In this document: positions 22,780-32,978 of the stretch, in pieces
How positions within the stretch are numbered: position 1 is the stretch's first letter
How the letters are laid out: each line of letters opens with the position of its first letter
Source of the DNA: Carya illinoinensis
Lineage: Eukaryota > Streptophyta > Magnoliopsida > Fagales > Juglandaceae
Direction of reading: 5' to 3'
Assembly: GCF_018687715.1 (NCBI RefSeq)
Contig: NC_056765.1
Location: 16,894,501-16,958,500, forward strand
DNA length: 64,000 nt
Program-made: the position numbers and the translations under genes
Notes under the pieces: generated by a model
Database searches by the model: none
What the model saw: only the letters and a program-made list of their open reading frames with translations
What the model was told of the DNA's origin: nothing

Positions 22780-23399
22780 CATGAAGCTTGATGGGTGTAT
22801 CAGGAACCTTGCTATCAGTAAGGCTAGCTCAAGACAAAACATCAGAGATATACTTGGCTTGCATGAGGTAGAATCCATCTATTGAGGAACTAATCTCCAA
22901 GCTGAGAAAATAACTGAGGTAACCAAGATCTTTCATCTCAAATTGCTAATTAAGGAAATCCTTAAGTTCCTGAATGCCATTAAGATCATCAGCAGTAATC
23001 ATCATGTCATCCACATATAGTAGTAGCAAAATGAGACATTTGTCGGAACGACAAATGAAGAAGGCCGAGTCATAGGAACTAAGGGAGTAGCCCAAGCAAG
23101 AAACCATAGAGGAGGATTTTGCAAAGCAAGCCATGGGGGGCTTACTTAAGGTCATAGAGAGCATGACAGAGTCGGTAGACCTTGGCTGGTGGATGAGAGA
23201 GACCAAGCGGAGGCAACTTATAGACCTCTTCTCACAAATTGCCATTCAAGAAGGTATTTTTGACATCTATCTGAAAGAGCTTCCATTGAAGAGAGGTCAC
23301 AATAGCCAACAGAGTGTGAACAGAGGAGAGATGAGCAACTAGGACAAAAGTATCCCTATATTCAATGCCATATTTATGTGTGAAACCTTTGGCAACAAG
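22780..23399 (-). pseudogene. Copia RT C-terminal part, YVDD intact
   Basis: The minus strand gives LLLLYVDDMMITADDLNG, containing the RT active site YVDD, then KDFLN and, after a shift, QFEMKDLGYLSYFL and SSSIDGFYLMQAKYISD. These are the usual copia RT connection words. The frame changes at about 23245 and has stops below 22946. Confidence 0.65.
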
Positions 23400-24260
23400 T
23401 CAAGTTTTAAACCTCTCAATAGAATCATCTAAGCAAGTCTTGATCTTATAGATCCACTTACAACCAAACATAGACTTTCTGGGAGGCAAATCAACCATAT
23501 CCCATGTACCATTCTTAGATAATGCATCAAGTTCCTTAGTTGTTGCATCCTCCCAAAAGGTATTAGTAGATGCCTCACAATAGGAGTGAGGCTTGTGCAA
23601 GGTAGTAAGGGCAGTGTTACAATGAAAATCATGTAGATGAGTAGGAATAGATCTTTTTCGAGAAGAATGGCGAAGGGAAAGGTTGGTTGTATGATCCGAA
23701 GGCAGGGTAGGTTTAGGGACTGTAGCCAGAGAGGGAGGCAGCTCAAGAGATGGAGATCGTGGCCTAGGAGTGTCCAAAGAGTGAGTAGGTGGAATGCATG
23801 GAACATCAAATTTGGACATAGGTAAAGAATGATTGAATTGCTTATCCAAAAAAAACTCTAGGGCAAAGGATTGAGAAATAGAGGGACTAAAAGTAGATAC
23901 CTCAATAAATAGGCGATGTTCCCAGGACATAACATAATGGGAAATCCAGAGGAGCAATACGATCATAACACCGATAGTTCTTCTGAGTTTAGTAACATGA
24001 AGCACTTCAAAAATAGAAATGTTGGATGTGGAGATAGAGCATATACTAGGAGCAAGTATAGTGGATCCATTGGTAGTGTTTATAACAAGTCGTGGATGTG
24101 CAGAATGCAATTTAGATAACAAGGATGATGAGGGTGTCATATGATTGTGGCAATCAGAATCCATAAGCCAAGAGAGAGACTTACTCGGCAAAATACAAAG
24201 AGTAGAGAAGGATGATGCATTACAAGACCAGACTAGCACTTGATTGAGGAGGTTCTCCAA
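23400..24260 (-). pseudogene. Copia protease fused to RT start by deletion
   Basis: A single 286-residue frame begins in the gag-protease linker. It contains the protease motif WLMDSDCHNHMT (usually WLIDSGASDHMT), then NTTNGSTILAPSI. After about residue 100 it passes into the proline-rich linker and the RT start KELDALSKNGTWDMVDLP and GCKWIYKIK. The whole integrase core is absent, yet the frame stays open across the join. It most likely records a deletion followed by decay. The protease Gly-Ala pair is lost, so no activity is expected. Confidence 0.7.
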
Positions 24261-24380
24261 ATCAACTGTAGAGAGAGTGACAGTAGATCCAGAAGACTGA
24301 GGTGCATCTTTGATGGATTTAGAGATCTAAGGAGTGTCTGAGCTAGCAATAACAACAATAGGAGTTCCTTTCTTGTTACT

Positions 24381-25020
24381 ATGGTAACAGGTCTTGATGA
24401 CATGGCTAGGGCGATTGCAATAATGACAAAACAATTTATTGAAGCGACGATTGCTAGGACCATACTTTCTAAAACTAGACTACTAAGGTTGGTCAAAGGA
24501 GGAAACTGACGAAGTGATAGCCAAGACACTAAGCTTGTTCTGAGTTTGAAATCTTTGCATACAAGTTTCCTTATAGATCAATTCATTGACAACAATGTCT
24601 AGGGAAGGAGTTGGAGTGCTATAACGCAATTGACCATGAATCAGCTTAAAATCATCATGTAGGGCCACGAAAAACTGATAGAGATGATGTTAATCATGAT
24701 GAATGGCATACATGCTAGCATCATTGGGATCCTTCCAAAGTGGGTCAGAGAGATCAATCTGATTCCAAATGTGACAAAGACGATCTAAGAAGTCATTGAT
24801 GGATTGTCTGGCTCCTATTTGAGCTAATATAACTCGACCATAAGTTAGTACTTTCTAGACCCATAAGGAGTAGCATAATGCTTGGCTAACGTGGTCCAAT
24901 CAGATAGAGCATTATTAGAGGTACCAAGTAGATTGGAGATAGTCAAAATGAAGGTGTTGCACATCCAAGTAAGGATATAGTGATTATAGCTATTCCATTT
25001 GAGAAGGCGTTGCAGAAAGC
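24381..25020 (-). pseudogene. Copia gag with intact zinc knuckle
   Basis: Read in the frame CHYCNRPSHVIKTC, the minus strand near 24388-24429 has a full CX2CX4HX4C knuckle. Upstream, up to 25.0 kb, gag-like pieces are split by stops (FLQRLLKWNSYNHYILTW, MALHDDFKLIHGQL). Gag is the structural shell protein of the retrotransposon particle. Confidence 0.55.
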
Positions 25021-25289
25021 TGCGAAAAGACTAAGACAACACTAAATAGTTTCTACCATTTAATATAACATGAATAGGACAAAGAATCCACTTTTTTGAG
25101 CCATTCTGAGACAACATATGCCAAAATATACTGTAAAAATGAGATTAGCACATGAGAATATGCAGAAAAAGTCAATGCAGTAGTCAAAGTCAACTATCAA
25201 TGATTTTGATGTCAACGATTGCAGACCTGGCACTTGGCAAGTGACTTGGCAGGATGACGTGGTTGCTAACACTATGAAATTAAATCTTT

Positions 25290-26230
25290 TTCAGTAGTAA
25301 TATGATACAAATGGCACTTTCGATTTGCCCAAAATCAGTAGCTATAACAACTGGAAGATTTTTCCCTTTAGAATGTCTAATGCTAATCAAGTCAAAGTAC
25401 TTTCAAAGCATGCACTCCACCATCTGCCAATTCTCAAGCACGGCTTACCTTGGTTAGAGATGTGTCACTATCATACATGGCCAAACTCTGATTTCCCAAC
25501 GCCTCCACTGTGTCCATATGTAACAGCAATGTGAAGAGCCATTTTGTCTTTATCTGGGATTTCCCAATTCAATGCATTGGGGGGAAGAGACTCAAGAATC
25601 ACTTTTGTCTCATCCAAATTACCGTCTCGCAAAACATTGTACAATTTTGAAAAATTATGTAGGTCATCATCATCCCGAACGTTCGGCCATTTTTACTTTA
25701 TTTTCTCAGCAATGTTAAGTATTCAAGGACTAAGAATTCACTTGAACATGTGAAGTATCAATTAGTAAGTCAAGCTGGCTATTAATAGCTCATTTACCAA
25801 AAATCAAGCAACAATCTCCTCCACATTTTAACACCACAATTTTAGGAATTAGCCTTTAATTTTATCATTATAAATTTATACCATACTCGATTAGTTGCCT
25901 TAGATAGATTTATTCCTTGTATCTATTTATGTTGATCACTCTTTCACTGTAAAAATTAAGTTCTAGTAATAAAAAGTTTCAATTCTTGACATTGGCTAAT
26001 ATCTGGATACCTAAAAGTAGCGTTTTTATAGCATTATATTAATATAATATTCAAACTTATATTAATATATAAATATTGCAACTATTTTCCTCCCTTTTTT
26101 ATTTTTTGAGAAAGCATAATTTCTTTAAATTAAAACGAGAGATACATAATTAGAGATGGGGGAATCAATAACTTATACCTCGTCACAATAAATGCAATAT
26201 ATAAAAATGACAATAATACTGTCACAAATA
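25290..26230 (+). repeat. Segmental duplication block 1, proximal half
   Basis: It is collinear with about 45270-46160: the ankyrin exon, its upstream intron or promoter sequence, the ATATTAATATAAT words and the CATAATTAGAGATG segment. The other half of the block resumes after two LINE insertions, at 30127-30830. Confidence 0.75.
25310..25706 (-). pseudogene. Truncated ankyrin-repeat exon (duplicate copy)
   Basis: This stretch is a diverged copy of the ankyrin exon at 45153-45688. On the minus strand it gives NFSKLYNVLRDGNLDETKV, ESLPPNALN, IPDKDKMALHIAVTYGH and then frame breaks. Similarity ends at about 25310, so the 3' third of the exon is missing and abuts copia-flanking sequence. Sequence upstream of the exon continues to match for another 500 bp. 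It belongs to a segmental duplication, not to an independent gene. Confidence 0.75.
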
Positions 26231-26394
26231 TGGTGAAAGGATCGTCTTTTGTGGTGACAATCTTTTCATGGTATCGATTGAAGAATCTTTTGCATGCCAA
26301 GTATTAAATATAAAAGAGAAATTATACGGCCACTGAAAGGACGGGATGAGATAAATCCTCTCCTTATTTTTAAAATCTTTTTCATCTTTGGCTA

Positions 26395-27289
26395 ATTCAC
26401 CAGGGAGGAGGAGACAGTTCAACATGTATGTGGTCATATCCAGCGGCAAGGGATGTGTGGGCAGAGAAACAAAGTGTTGTTCAAACGTAGAGCACTGAGG
26501 CAATGGATTTTTTCCAGTTATGGGAAAGATTGCAGCAAAGGTTCGAGCAAAATAAGTTAGAGAAAATTGCTATGATTTTTGAAGGCAGTTGGTTTAGAAT
26601 AAACAGATATCTATTTGAGGGAAGATTTGATAGCCCGAGTAAAGTTATACAAAGTGCCTTATCTAATGTTAAAATTTTTTAAGAATCTAAAGGGGGAACA
26701 AGGGGTAGCAGATTAGAACTAGTTAGAGGAGGGATGAAGTCAGATGATTCCCACCAATTGAAGGCTCTACAAAGATCAACTTTGATGCTACCATGAATAA
26801 GAAAAATTAGAAAATGGGCATTGGACTAATAGCTAGAGACCCCCAGAGAAGAGATTCTAATTGCTTTTTGTGCTCCAAAGGATTTCATTCGAGAACCTCA
26901 TGACTTAGCAGAAGCTTATGAGCAGAAAGTCATTAAGAAAGTCATTAAGAAGGAGATTAAGAAAGTCATCTTTAAAGGTGATGCGCATAAACTAATAAAG
27001 GAGATAAAGGGTAGAGAGGTTACATATGCATGGATGGGACAATTGAAGAAAGATATAAGACATAGTTTCACCCAAATACTAGAATAGGAAGTGAGATTTA
27101 CCTATAGAGAAGAGAATAGTATAGCTCATGAGCTAGCTAAGAGGGCACTACATGTGGATGGAGAGACTTGTTGGATTGAAGAGGGTCCAATTGAGATTAG
27201 TTCTATTGTAGAGAAAGAGATGTCTTGTAACTGATTTTCATATGATGAATGAAATAAGAAGTATTTTGATGTTTCAAAAAAAAAAAAAA
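26395..27289 (+). mobile_element. 5'-truncated LINE tail
   Basis: The plus strand encodes the end of a plant L1-type ORF2. The zinc-binding end (EETVQHVCGH) is followed by EKIAMIFEGSWFRINRYLFE and an RNase H region containing VIFKGDAHKLIKEIKGRE, RFTYREENSIAHELAKRA and a final MSCN stop. A 14-base poly(A) tail ends at 27289. Several stops are present. An internal AAAGTCATTAAG triplication (26927-26965) lies in the RNase H part. Target duplications were not resolved. Confidence 0.75.
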
Positions 27290-27509
27290 ATATCTGCTAG
27301 ACCCAAAATACCTTATAACCTCAAACATGTACAAATTAGGACAAAACTCCCATTCCATCTATCAATTCACTCACTAACCTCTGTTGTTTCTAGATTAAAG
27401 TAAAATGTTAAAAGACTCTTTAGAACATTAGCAATATTGGTTCTAAATCTTAAGTTAAAGTTTGTCTCACTTTGTTGCTTTTGACTATTCATTCAAAAAT
27501 TGAACCTCA
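27290..27509. other. Duplication-block spacer between two LINEs
   Basis: This short piece contains AAAAGACTCTTTAG, which is also found at 46140. It therefore belongs to segmental block 1. The 9 bp TGAACCTCA at 27501-27509 is the left target duplication of the following LINE. Confidence 0.6.
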
Positions 27510-30056
27510 CTTACATTACTCTTATTCCTAAAAAGCAATATCCTACTGTTGTTACTGATTATAGGCCCATTAGTTTTTGTAATGTGGCCTATAATTTGAT
27601 TTCAAAAGTTATTTCCAATTGGTTGAATGCGGTTTTACCTAGAATTATTGGAGAAAGTCAGAGTGCCTTTATTCCTGGTCGTCTTATTACAGATAATGTA
27701 CTAATTGCTTATGAGTTGGTGCATTTTTAAAGCATAAGAAGATAGGAAAACATGGGTATATGTCTTTGAAACTAGACATGAGTAAGGGTTGAGTGGTGTT
27801 TTGTCAAGAAGGTGATGGAGGTGATGGGATTTTCTGTTGAGTTTATTTTGTTGGTTATGTTTTGTTTCCGGTCAGTATCTTTTTCTGTGTTAGTTAATGG
27901 AGTCCCAAAAGGGCCTATCCTTCCAAGTAAGGGATTAAGACAAGGGGACCCTTTATCCCCTGATCTCTTTCTCCTTTGCACTGAAGGCCTCATTTCTTTA
28001 CTAAATGCAGCAGGTTTAAGGAAGGAAATTTCTGGTATTAAAATTTGTAGAAGGGCTCCTAACATCAATCATCTTCTCTTCGTGGATGATTGTGTTATTG
28101 TTTGCAAGGCTGAAGTGGAGGAGAATAGGGGGGTTCAAGCTTTATTAGATCTATATGAGAGTGTGTTAAGTCAGAAAATAAACAAGGAGAAATCTTTCTT
28201 GGTGTTTAGTTGCAATGTGTAGCAAGAATTAAGGGAAGAGATTCGTTTGTTATGGGGTAATGGGGAAATTCAGCAGTATGAGAACTATCTTGGGTTACCC
28301 TCTATAGTTGGTAGATCTAAAGTTAGAGCTTTTCAAGCTATCAAGCAAAACGTTTGGCAGAAACTTCAAAGTTGGAAAGAAAAGCTTTTTTCTCAAGGGG
28401 TTAAGGAGGTCTTATTAAAAGCTGTTGTATTGTCTATTCCTACTTATTCAATGAGTTGTTTATTGTTGCCTATGAGTCTTTGTTTTGAATTGGAGGGTTT
28501 GATGGAAAAGTTTTGGTGGGGACAAAAACAAGAGGAGAAAAGAATTCATTGAGTTAGTTGGAGTAATATGTGTGAAGGGAAGTCTTGAGGAGGGTTGGGA
28601 TTCAAGAATCTTAGAAATTTTAACATTGCCCTTCTTGCAAAGCAAGGTTGGCGTTTATTGCAAAATGTAGACTCTATTTTATTTAAGTTGCTCAAAGCTA
28701 GATATTTTTCACAGTCATCGTTTATGGATTCTAGCTTGGGTCATTGCTCTTCTTTCACTTTGAGGAGCATTTGGGAGGCTAGAAAATGGTTAAGGGAGGG
28801 ACGTAGATGGCGGATTGGGGATGGAAGGATGGTGAACTTATGGAATGATCGATGGATTCTAGGTCATAAACCCCTAGTCCAAGAACTCGGGCTAGAGAGG
28901 GATATTCCAAAGCTTAGATCTCTTTTCAGTCCAATTATAGTGGCTGATATTATGAAAGTGATCGTTTTCCCAGTAGGTACAGTTGATAAAATGATTTGGG
29001 GACAAGAAATAAATGGAATTTTCTCTGTCAAAAGTTGTTACAAGCTTATTATGTCGAAAAATGCGTCTAGTTCAACAGAGTCATCTGTAGCAGGAAGACA
29101 GTATAAACTATGGACAGCTTTTTGGAGAATGCCAATACCTAACAAGATAAAAGTTTTCGCATGGCGTGCATGCAAAGATAGTCCACCTTCTAAGGACAAA
29201 TTGACTAAAAAACATGTGATTATAGAACCATATTGCAAGTTTTGTTTACATCCAGTGGAGGACCTTCTTCATGTTGTCTATAGTTGTAACCAGATCTGAG
29301 ATTTGTGGCTCCAGTTTATTACATCTTTAGCTGCTCATAATTCTATTACCATTACTGATTTGGTTCTTCCATTTGTTGAGGGAAAAGATATGAATAACTT
29401 GGCACTATTTTTCTGTCTTGCATGGGGTTTTTGGTACAGGAGAAACAAGTGGGAGTTTAAAAATATCATGTTGAGTCTGCGGCACATTTCTAATCATTCT
29501 TTGGGGCTTATGCAGAATTTTAAGGCTATTTCTATTAAATCTCATGTTCAACTCTAGGACCATCTCAGCTGGAAGCCCCCTTCTCCGGGTATATTCTAGC
29601 TCAACACAGATGGAGCAATGTTTTCGGATTTACAAAAAGCTGGAGTAGGGGCTATTTTACGTGATTCCTTAGGGAAGATGATTATGGCTGTTTCAAACTT
29701 GAATCAGAGATGGAAGAGCTAGAAGCAGTTGAACTACTGGCTGTTTTTAGAGGCCTTCAATTGTGCTCCACTATAGGGATCTCTCATATTCAAGTAGAGA
29801 GTGACTACTTGCCTTTAATTCAATCGTTGCAGCATAATAATATGATGAATTCTCTGTTTGGGAATCTATTTACCAAAGTGCATGCAGTGGTTGTCAAATT
29901 GTTTTGCTAGCTGTTCTTTTTCCCATGTGTATAGGGAGGGTAATAGAGCAGCACATAAGCTAGCTCGTTATGCTTGGCATGTCGAAAACATTGATATGTG
30001 GTGGGATATTATTCCAAACTTTCTTTCTCAAACCTTATGGTTTGAAAAATGTCTGT
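27510..30056 (+). pseudogene. LINE ORF2: RT, zinc-binding and RNase H domains
   Basis: RT words are SQSAFIPGRLITDNVLIAYE, KGLRQGDPLSPDLFLLC and HLLFVDDCVIVCKAE. The catalytic box is FVDD in place of the common FADD. The RT thumb runs through about 28550 (EKFWWGQ). Then come KNLRNFNIALLAKQGWRLL, the RVT zinc-binding segment ending CKFCLHPVEDLLHVVYSC (about 29290), and RNase H from STDGAMF-like text near 29600 to AHKLARYAWHVE (about 29985). At least five frame breaks make it inactive. ORF2 would nick target DNA and reverse transcribe its own RNA, but the endonuclease domain is absent here. Confidence 0.85.
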
Positions 30057-30117
30057 AATTATTTTTATCCAATGAAGATGTCTATTTTTATCAACAAAAA
30101 TAAAAAAAATAAAAAAA
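27510..30117 (+). mobile_element. 5'-truncated L1-type LINE, 2.6 kb, with 9 bp TSD
   Basis: Bounded by TGAACCTCA at 27501-27509 and 30118-30126. It starts abruptly inside reverse transcriptase (ITLIPKKQYPTVVTDYRPIS) and ends in an A-rich AAAAATAAAAAAAATAAAAAAA tail, the pattern of target-primed reverse transcription. Successive plus-strand frames cover RT, the zinc-binding region and RNase H, and are broken by stops and shifts. It sits inside the segmental duplication, and the sister block at 46 kb lacks it. Confidence 0.9.
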
Positions 30118-30126
30118 TGAACCTCA

Positions 30127-30830
30127 TATTGGATTAACCATCTTCCTGTATGTAATAATTTTTTAATATTTTTTCTACTTTTTAAATACCTATTTTTTTA
30201 TTTGTTTTATTAAAAAAATCTTTATCTTCATTTTCATAATTTTCAACAACCTATACATAAAAAGATATAAAATCCATTGAGCAACCTAAATTAACTCCAT
30301 TCTCAAACACAAAGGATCAAAATATGTATGAAATTAGCTCATACTTATATCACACAACGTTCTAGAAATTAAAATATATAAAGACCCAAGAATTGTGAGA
30401 TCATGAAGAGTTGTAGTGAAAATGTTACTACTTATCCCGCAAGGAAGTGAGAAACTAACAAGTAAGATTTAGATGACTAAGTTAACATTTACTTACATGT
30501 ATGAACAATTATTATAGCTCAACTCCGTTGGCCTGCTTATATATCCTTGGCTATTCCAATATAAATTTACCAACATTTCCACATCTTAAACAAAATTTAG
30601 ATAACACAGATATATGGCTAATTATAGCCTATCCTATTAATACTCTAAGACTCATAAAGAACAAAATATCCAACAAATTTTATCGTTTTGTGTTTTATGT
30701 CTGGGATTAATAAAGTTTTGGTTTGGATCTTCCATCCTGCATTCGCTTATATATACACTTAGATTTAATTTAATGTGATTGCAGATTTAAAAATTGGAGC
30801 CTAAACTCATTAAATAGGAACTAGAAAACT
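30127..30830 (+). repeat. Segmental duplication block 1, distal half (empty site)
   Basis: It is collinear with 46160-46519 plus 48587-48810. Shared text includes CTTCATTTTCATAA, ACGTTCTAGAAATTAA, ATGAACAATTATTATAGC and CATCTTAAACAAAATTTAG. At 30518-30525 it reads through CTCAACTCC without the solo LTR present at the equivalent point of block 2. No gene is present. Confidence 0.8.
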
Positions 30831-30839
30831 ATGGTTTTA

Positions 30840-31628
30840 TGTAACACCCAGGCCTAGCCATGCCAGCTTTCCAAAAATTTTGGGTTTTTAGGCATGGAAA
30901 GCCCGCTTGAGAAAAATTTTGCTTAGCTTTTCCTCTTCCATGTCTAGGTCCTCGTCCATGGCCTCGACCTCTTCCACCGTTTTCATAAGCTTCTCCTTTA
31001 TCTTTCAATGAAAGCTTTGCTTGCAAGGCTTGCTCCACTTGCTCTTGCTTGCCTCGGTTCATTCTTTCTTCATGAGCCCGTAAGGATCCATTTAATTCAT
31101 CAATGGACATGATCTCCAAATCTTTAGATTCTTCAATGGCTACCAATATATGGTCAAATTTGAAGTTGAGAGAGCGGAGAATCTTCTCAACAACACAAAC
31201 ATCTTCTAATTTGTCTACAAGCCTCTTCAGTTGATTCACCACTGCCAAGACTCTTGTGAAGTAATCTGAAATAGATTCACTCTATTTCATCAAAAGAGTT
31301 TGAAGACGCACTTTACTTTTTCAACTCCCATGATGGAATTTCGAAGAGTATCCCATACTTGCTTGCAGTTTGTTTCATTGGCAACTTTCTCGAACATGTC
31401 ATCATCTAAATCTTGATGAAGAATGGTGAGCACAGATTGATCTTTCTTCCTTTCTTTCTCCAAGGCTTCTTTTTGGGCTTGATTCAAAGACTCTTCATTT
31501 TGAGGTTGAACAATCTCCCATAATCCTTGGGAACCAAGGATAGCCTTCATTCAAATTGCCCAATTCTCATAATTGGGATTGGTGAATTGGGGGTATTGAA
31601 GAGAAAGAGTGGCTCCTTTAGAAGACAT
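30840..31628 (-). pseudogene. Copia gag remnant (Gly/Arg-rich end)
   Basis: Gag begins at the ATG at 31628 (MSSKGATLSLQYPQFTNPNY then ENWAI), meets a TGA at about 31551, and continues MKAILGSQGLWEIVQPQNEE to about 31290. After a shift it gives [20 protein letters not shown] and a glycine/arginine-rich [17 protein letters not shown] segment that normally precedes the zinc knuckle. The sequence is cut at about 30840 at the edge of the duplication block, so knuckle and pol are missing. A good primer site lies 15 bp upstream of the start. Confidence 0.75.
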
Positions 31629-31642
31629 TCTCTTGAACCAAT

Positions 31643-31654
31643 GCTCTGATGCCA
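31643..31654 (-). promoter_or_regulatory. Primer binding site of copia gag remnant
   Basis: The minus strand reads TGGCATCAGAGC, one base from the initiator tRNA-Met complement. It lies between the LTR end CCAACA (plus TGTTGG at 31658) and the gag ATG at 31628. Confidence 0.7.
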
Positions 31655-31657
31655 ATC

Positions 31658-31960
31658 TGTTGGAAACAAGATGGAGACAAAAAACAAAGAAAAAATAGAA
31701 GAGGAATACACCACTCTGTTTACATTCAACGAAACATAGTTCTAGTACATGACTATATAAATTCAAAAGAAAATTCTGGAGTCTAAATTAATGACATTTA
31801 ATGTTATTCAAGTCCTCTGGACATTTTGCACAATTTCTTAATTGATCATAACTTTCTTAATAAAAATCCAATTGATAAACTGTAGCCCCTTCAAATTCTA
31901 ATAAAAAAATATCCCTTCAGTTTTAGCAGTAAAACCAAGTTTAATTTTTAACATCATGAA
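31658..31960 (-). mobile_element. 5' LTR of the copia gag remnant (outer edge unknown)
   Basis: The inner end is TGTTTCCAACA on the minus strand, directly beside the primer site. A TATA-like ATTTATATAGT on the minus strand lies near 31749-31759, about 120 bp before the gag start, where a copia promoter is expected. The outer edge was not located. Confidence 0.45.
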
Positions 31961-32605
31961 CCCAATCGGTCTCTTTTAGCTTTCAACTCCTATACTTGAA
32001 ATTGTTGCATCGGAGAAGCCAACGAGCTGCCTTCCACATCGCTGCAACCATGCTAGCATCCCTTAGGAGGAGGACCAAACACCCCTATTTTTACATCACT
32101 GAAACAGAGAGCTATGCCCACCATTAAAAAAAAAAATAGAGAAACGTTCCTTAACCTGAGAGCAACCAGAGTACCACTCCATGTCTATCCAACACTACTA
32201 AGCTGCACTAGCATGTTTTTGGGTTGCTTCACCAAAAGGGCCCTTGCGCTGCTAGACGCTGCCCCTGGTTGATCGCTGTTACACCGTAAGTCTCCTTTTT
32301 ATATCCCACGGTTTTAACCATCCCACTTGGCCGTTAGCCACCGATGACACCCACAACCACGTCGAAGAATCACCAACGTGCGCCGTGAACAACCAATACA
32401 CACACACAGCACCGTACGTGAGACCCTCTCTAGCTCTCAGTTCCACCCTCTCCCTCCATGTATTATCCCTCGGCGAGCATCTATGCCTCTCAACCTCAAA
32501 TTTTATTTTTGGTTTTGTAGTTTACTAGTTAGTGGTCTCAAACGCAAATTAAAAGAGATCAAGTCAGGCTTGTATTTTAAGTTTGACTTGGTGTTATATT
32601 ATTTA
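31961..32605. other. Unassigned non-coding stretch
   Basis: Mixed sequence without a supported gene. The GC content rises at 32000-32460. Short frames are not convincing. Confidence 0.35.
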
Positions 32606-32606
32606 T

Positions 32607-32628
32607 AATATATATATATATATATATT
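32607..32628. repeat. (TA)n microsatellite
   Basis: A short uninterrupted TA dinucleotide run after TTTATAATA. Confidence 0.85.
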
Positions 32629-32739
32629 AAGTGGGTCAATTTCTTTGAGGGGTTAAAATTTTAAGTTGGATTGATCTTAATAGCGGCAGAACACCACTAT
32701 AATAATTTGTAGTGGGCTAGGCTGAGAAGAGGGCCCATG

Positions 32740-32978
32740 TAGAAAGCTCGTATTAATGTTCTAGCAACATAAGATACTGCCATGGAGCATGATCTAGCTT
32801 CTATAGGTGCCACTGTTGATTGACAGATTGTAGGGGCTACTATTACGGAGATACAATTGCTCCTCGATGAGCATCACACACTTTTGATCTAGGAAATGGA
32901 GAATATCATTGGCCCATCTGGTTCTAGACTACAGGAGATTGAGGGACGTATTGTTGTCATCCAAGAGGACCTAGATAA
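32740..32978 (+). pseudogene. Coiled-coil fragment, perhaps CACTA transposase end
   Basis: The plus strand gives AMEHDLASIGATVD, a stop, QIVGATITEIQLLLDEHHTL, a stop, then EMENIIGPSGSRLQEIEG and RIVVIQEDLD. It shows heptad spacing typical of the C-terminal coiled coil of plant En/Spm-type transposases or of a retrotransposon gag. Solo LTR D interrupts it at 32979. A CACTA-type terminus lies on the far side of that LTR (36084), which favours the transposase reading. Confidence 0.35.

Larger units (their letters stand above)
22760..25060 (-). mobile_element. Internally deleted Ty1/copia element
   Basis: On the minus strand the order from 25.0 kb downward is gag, zinc knuckle, protease, then directly the reverse transcriptase. 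The integrase core is missing. RT continues through an intact YVDD box to the connection region at about 22.78 kb. No LTRs or primer site were found at the edges. The element is inactive and cut at 25.06 kb by the junction with the segmental duplication. Confidence 0.7.
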
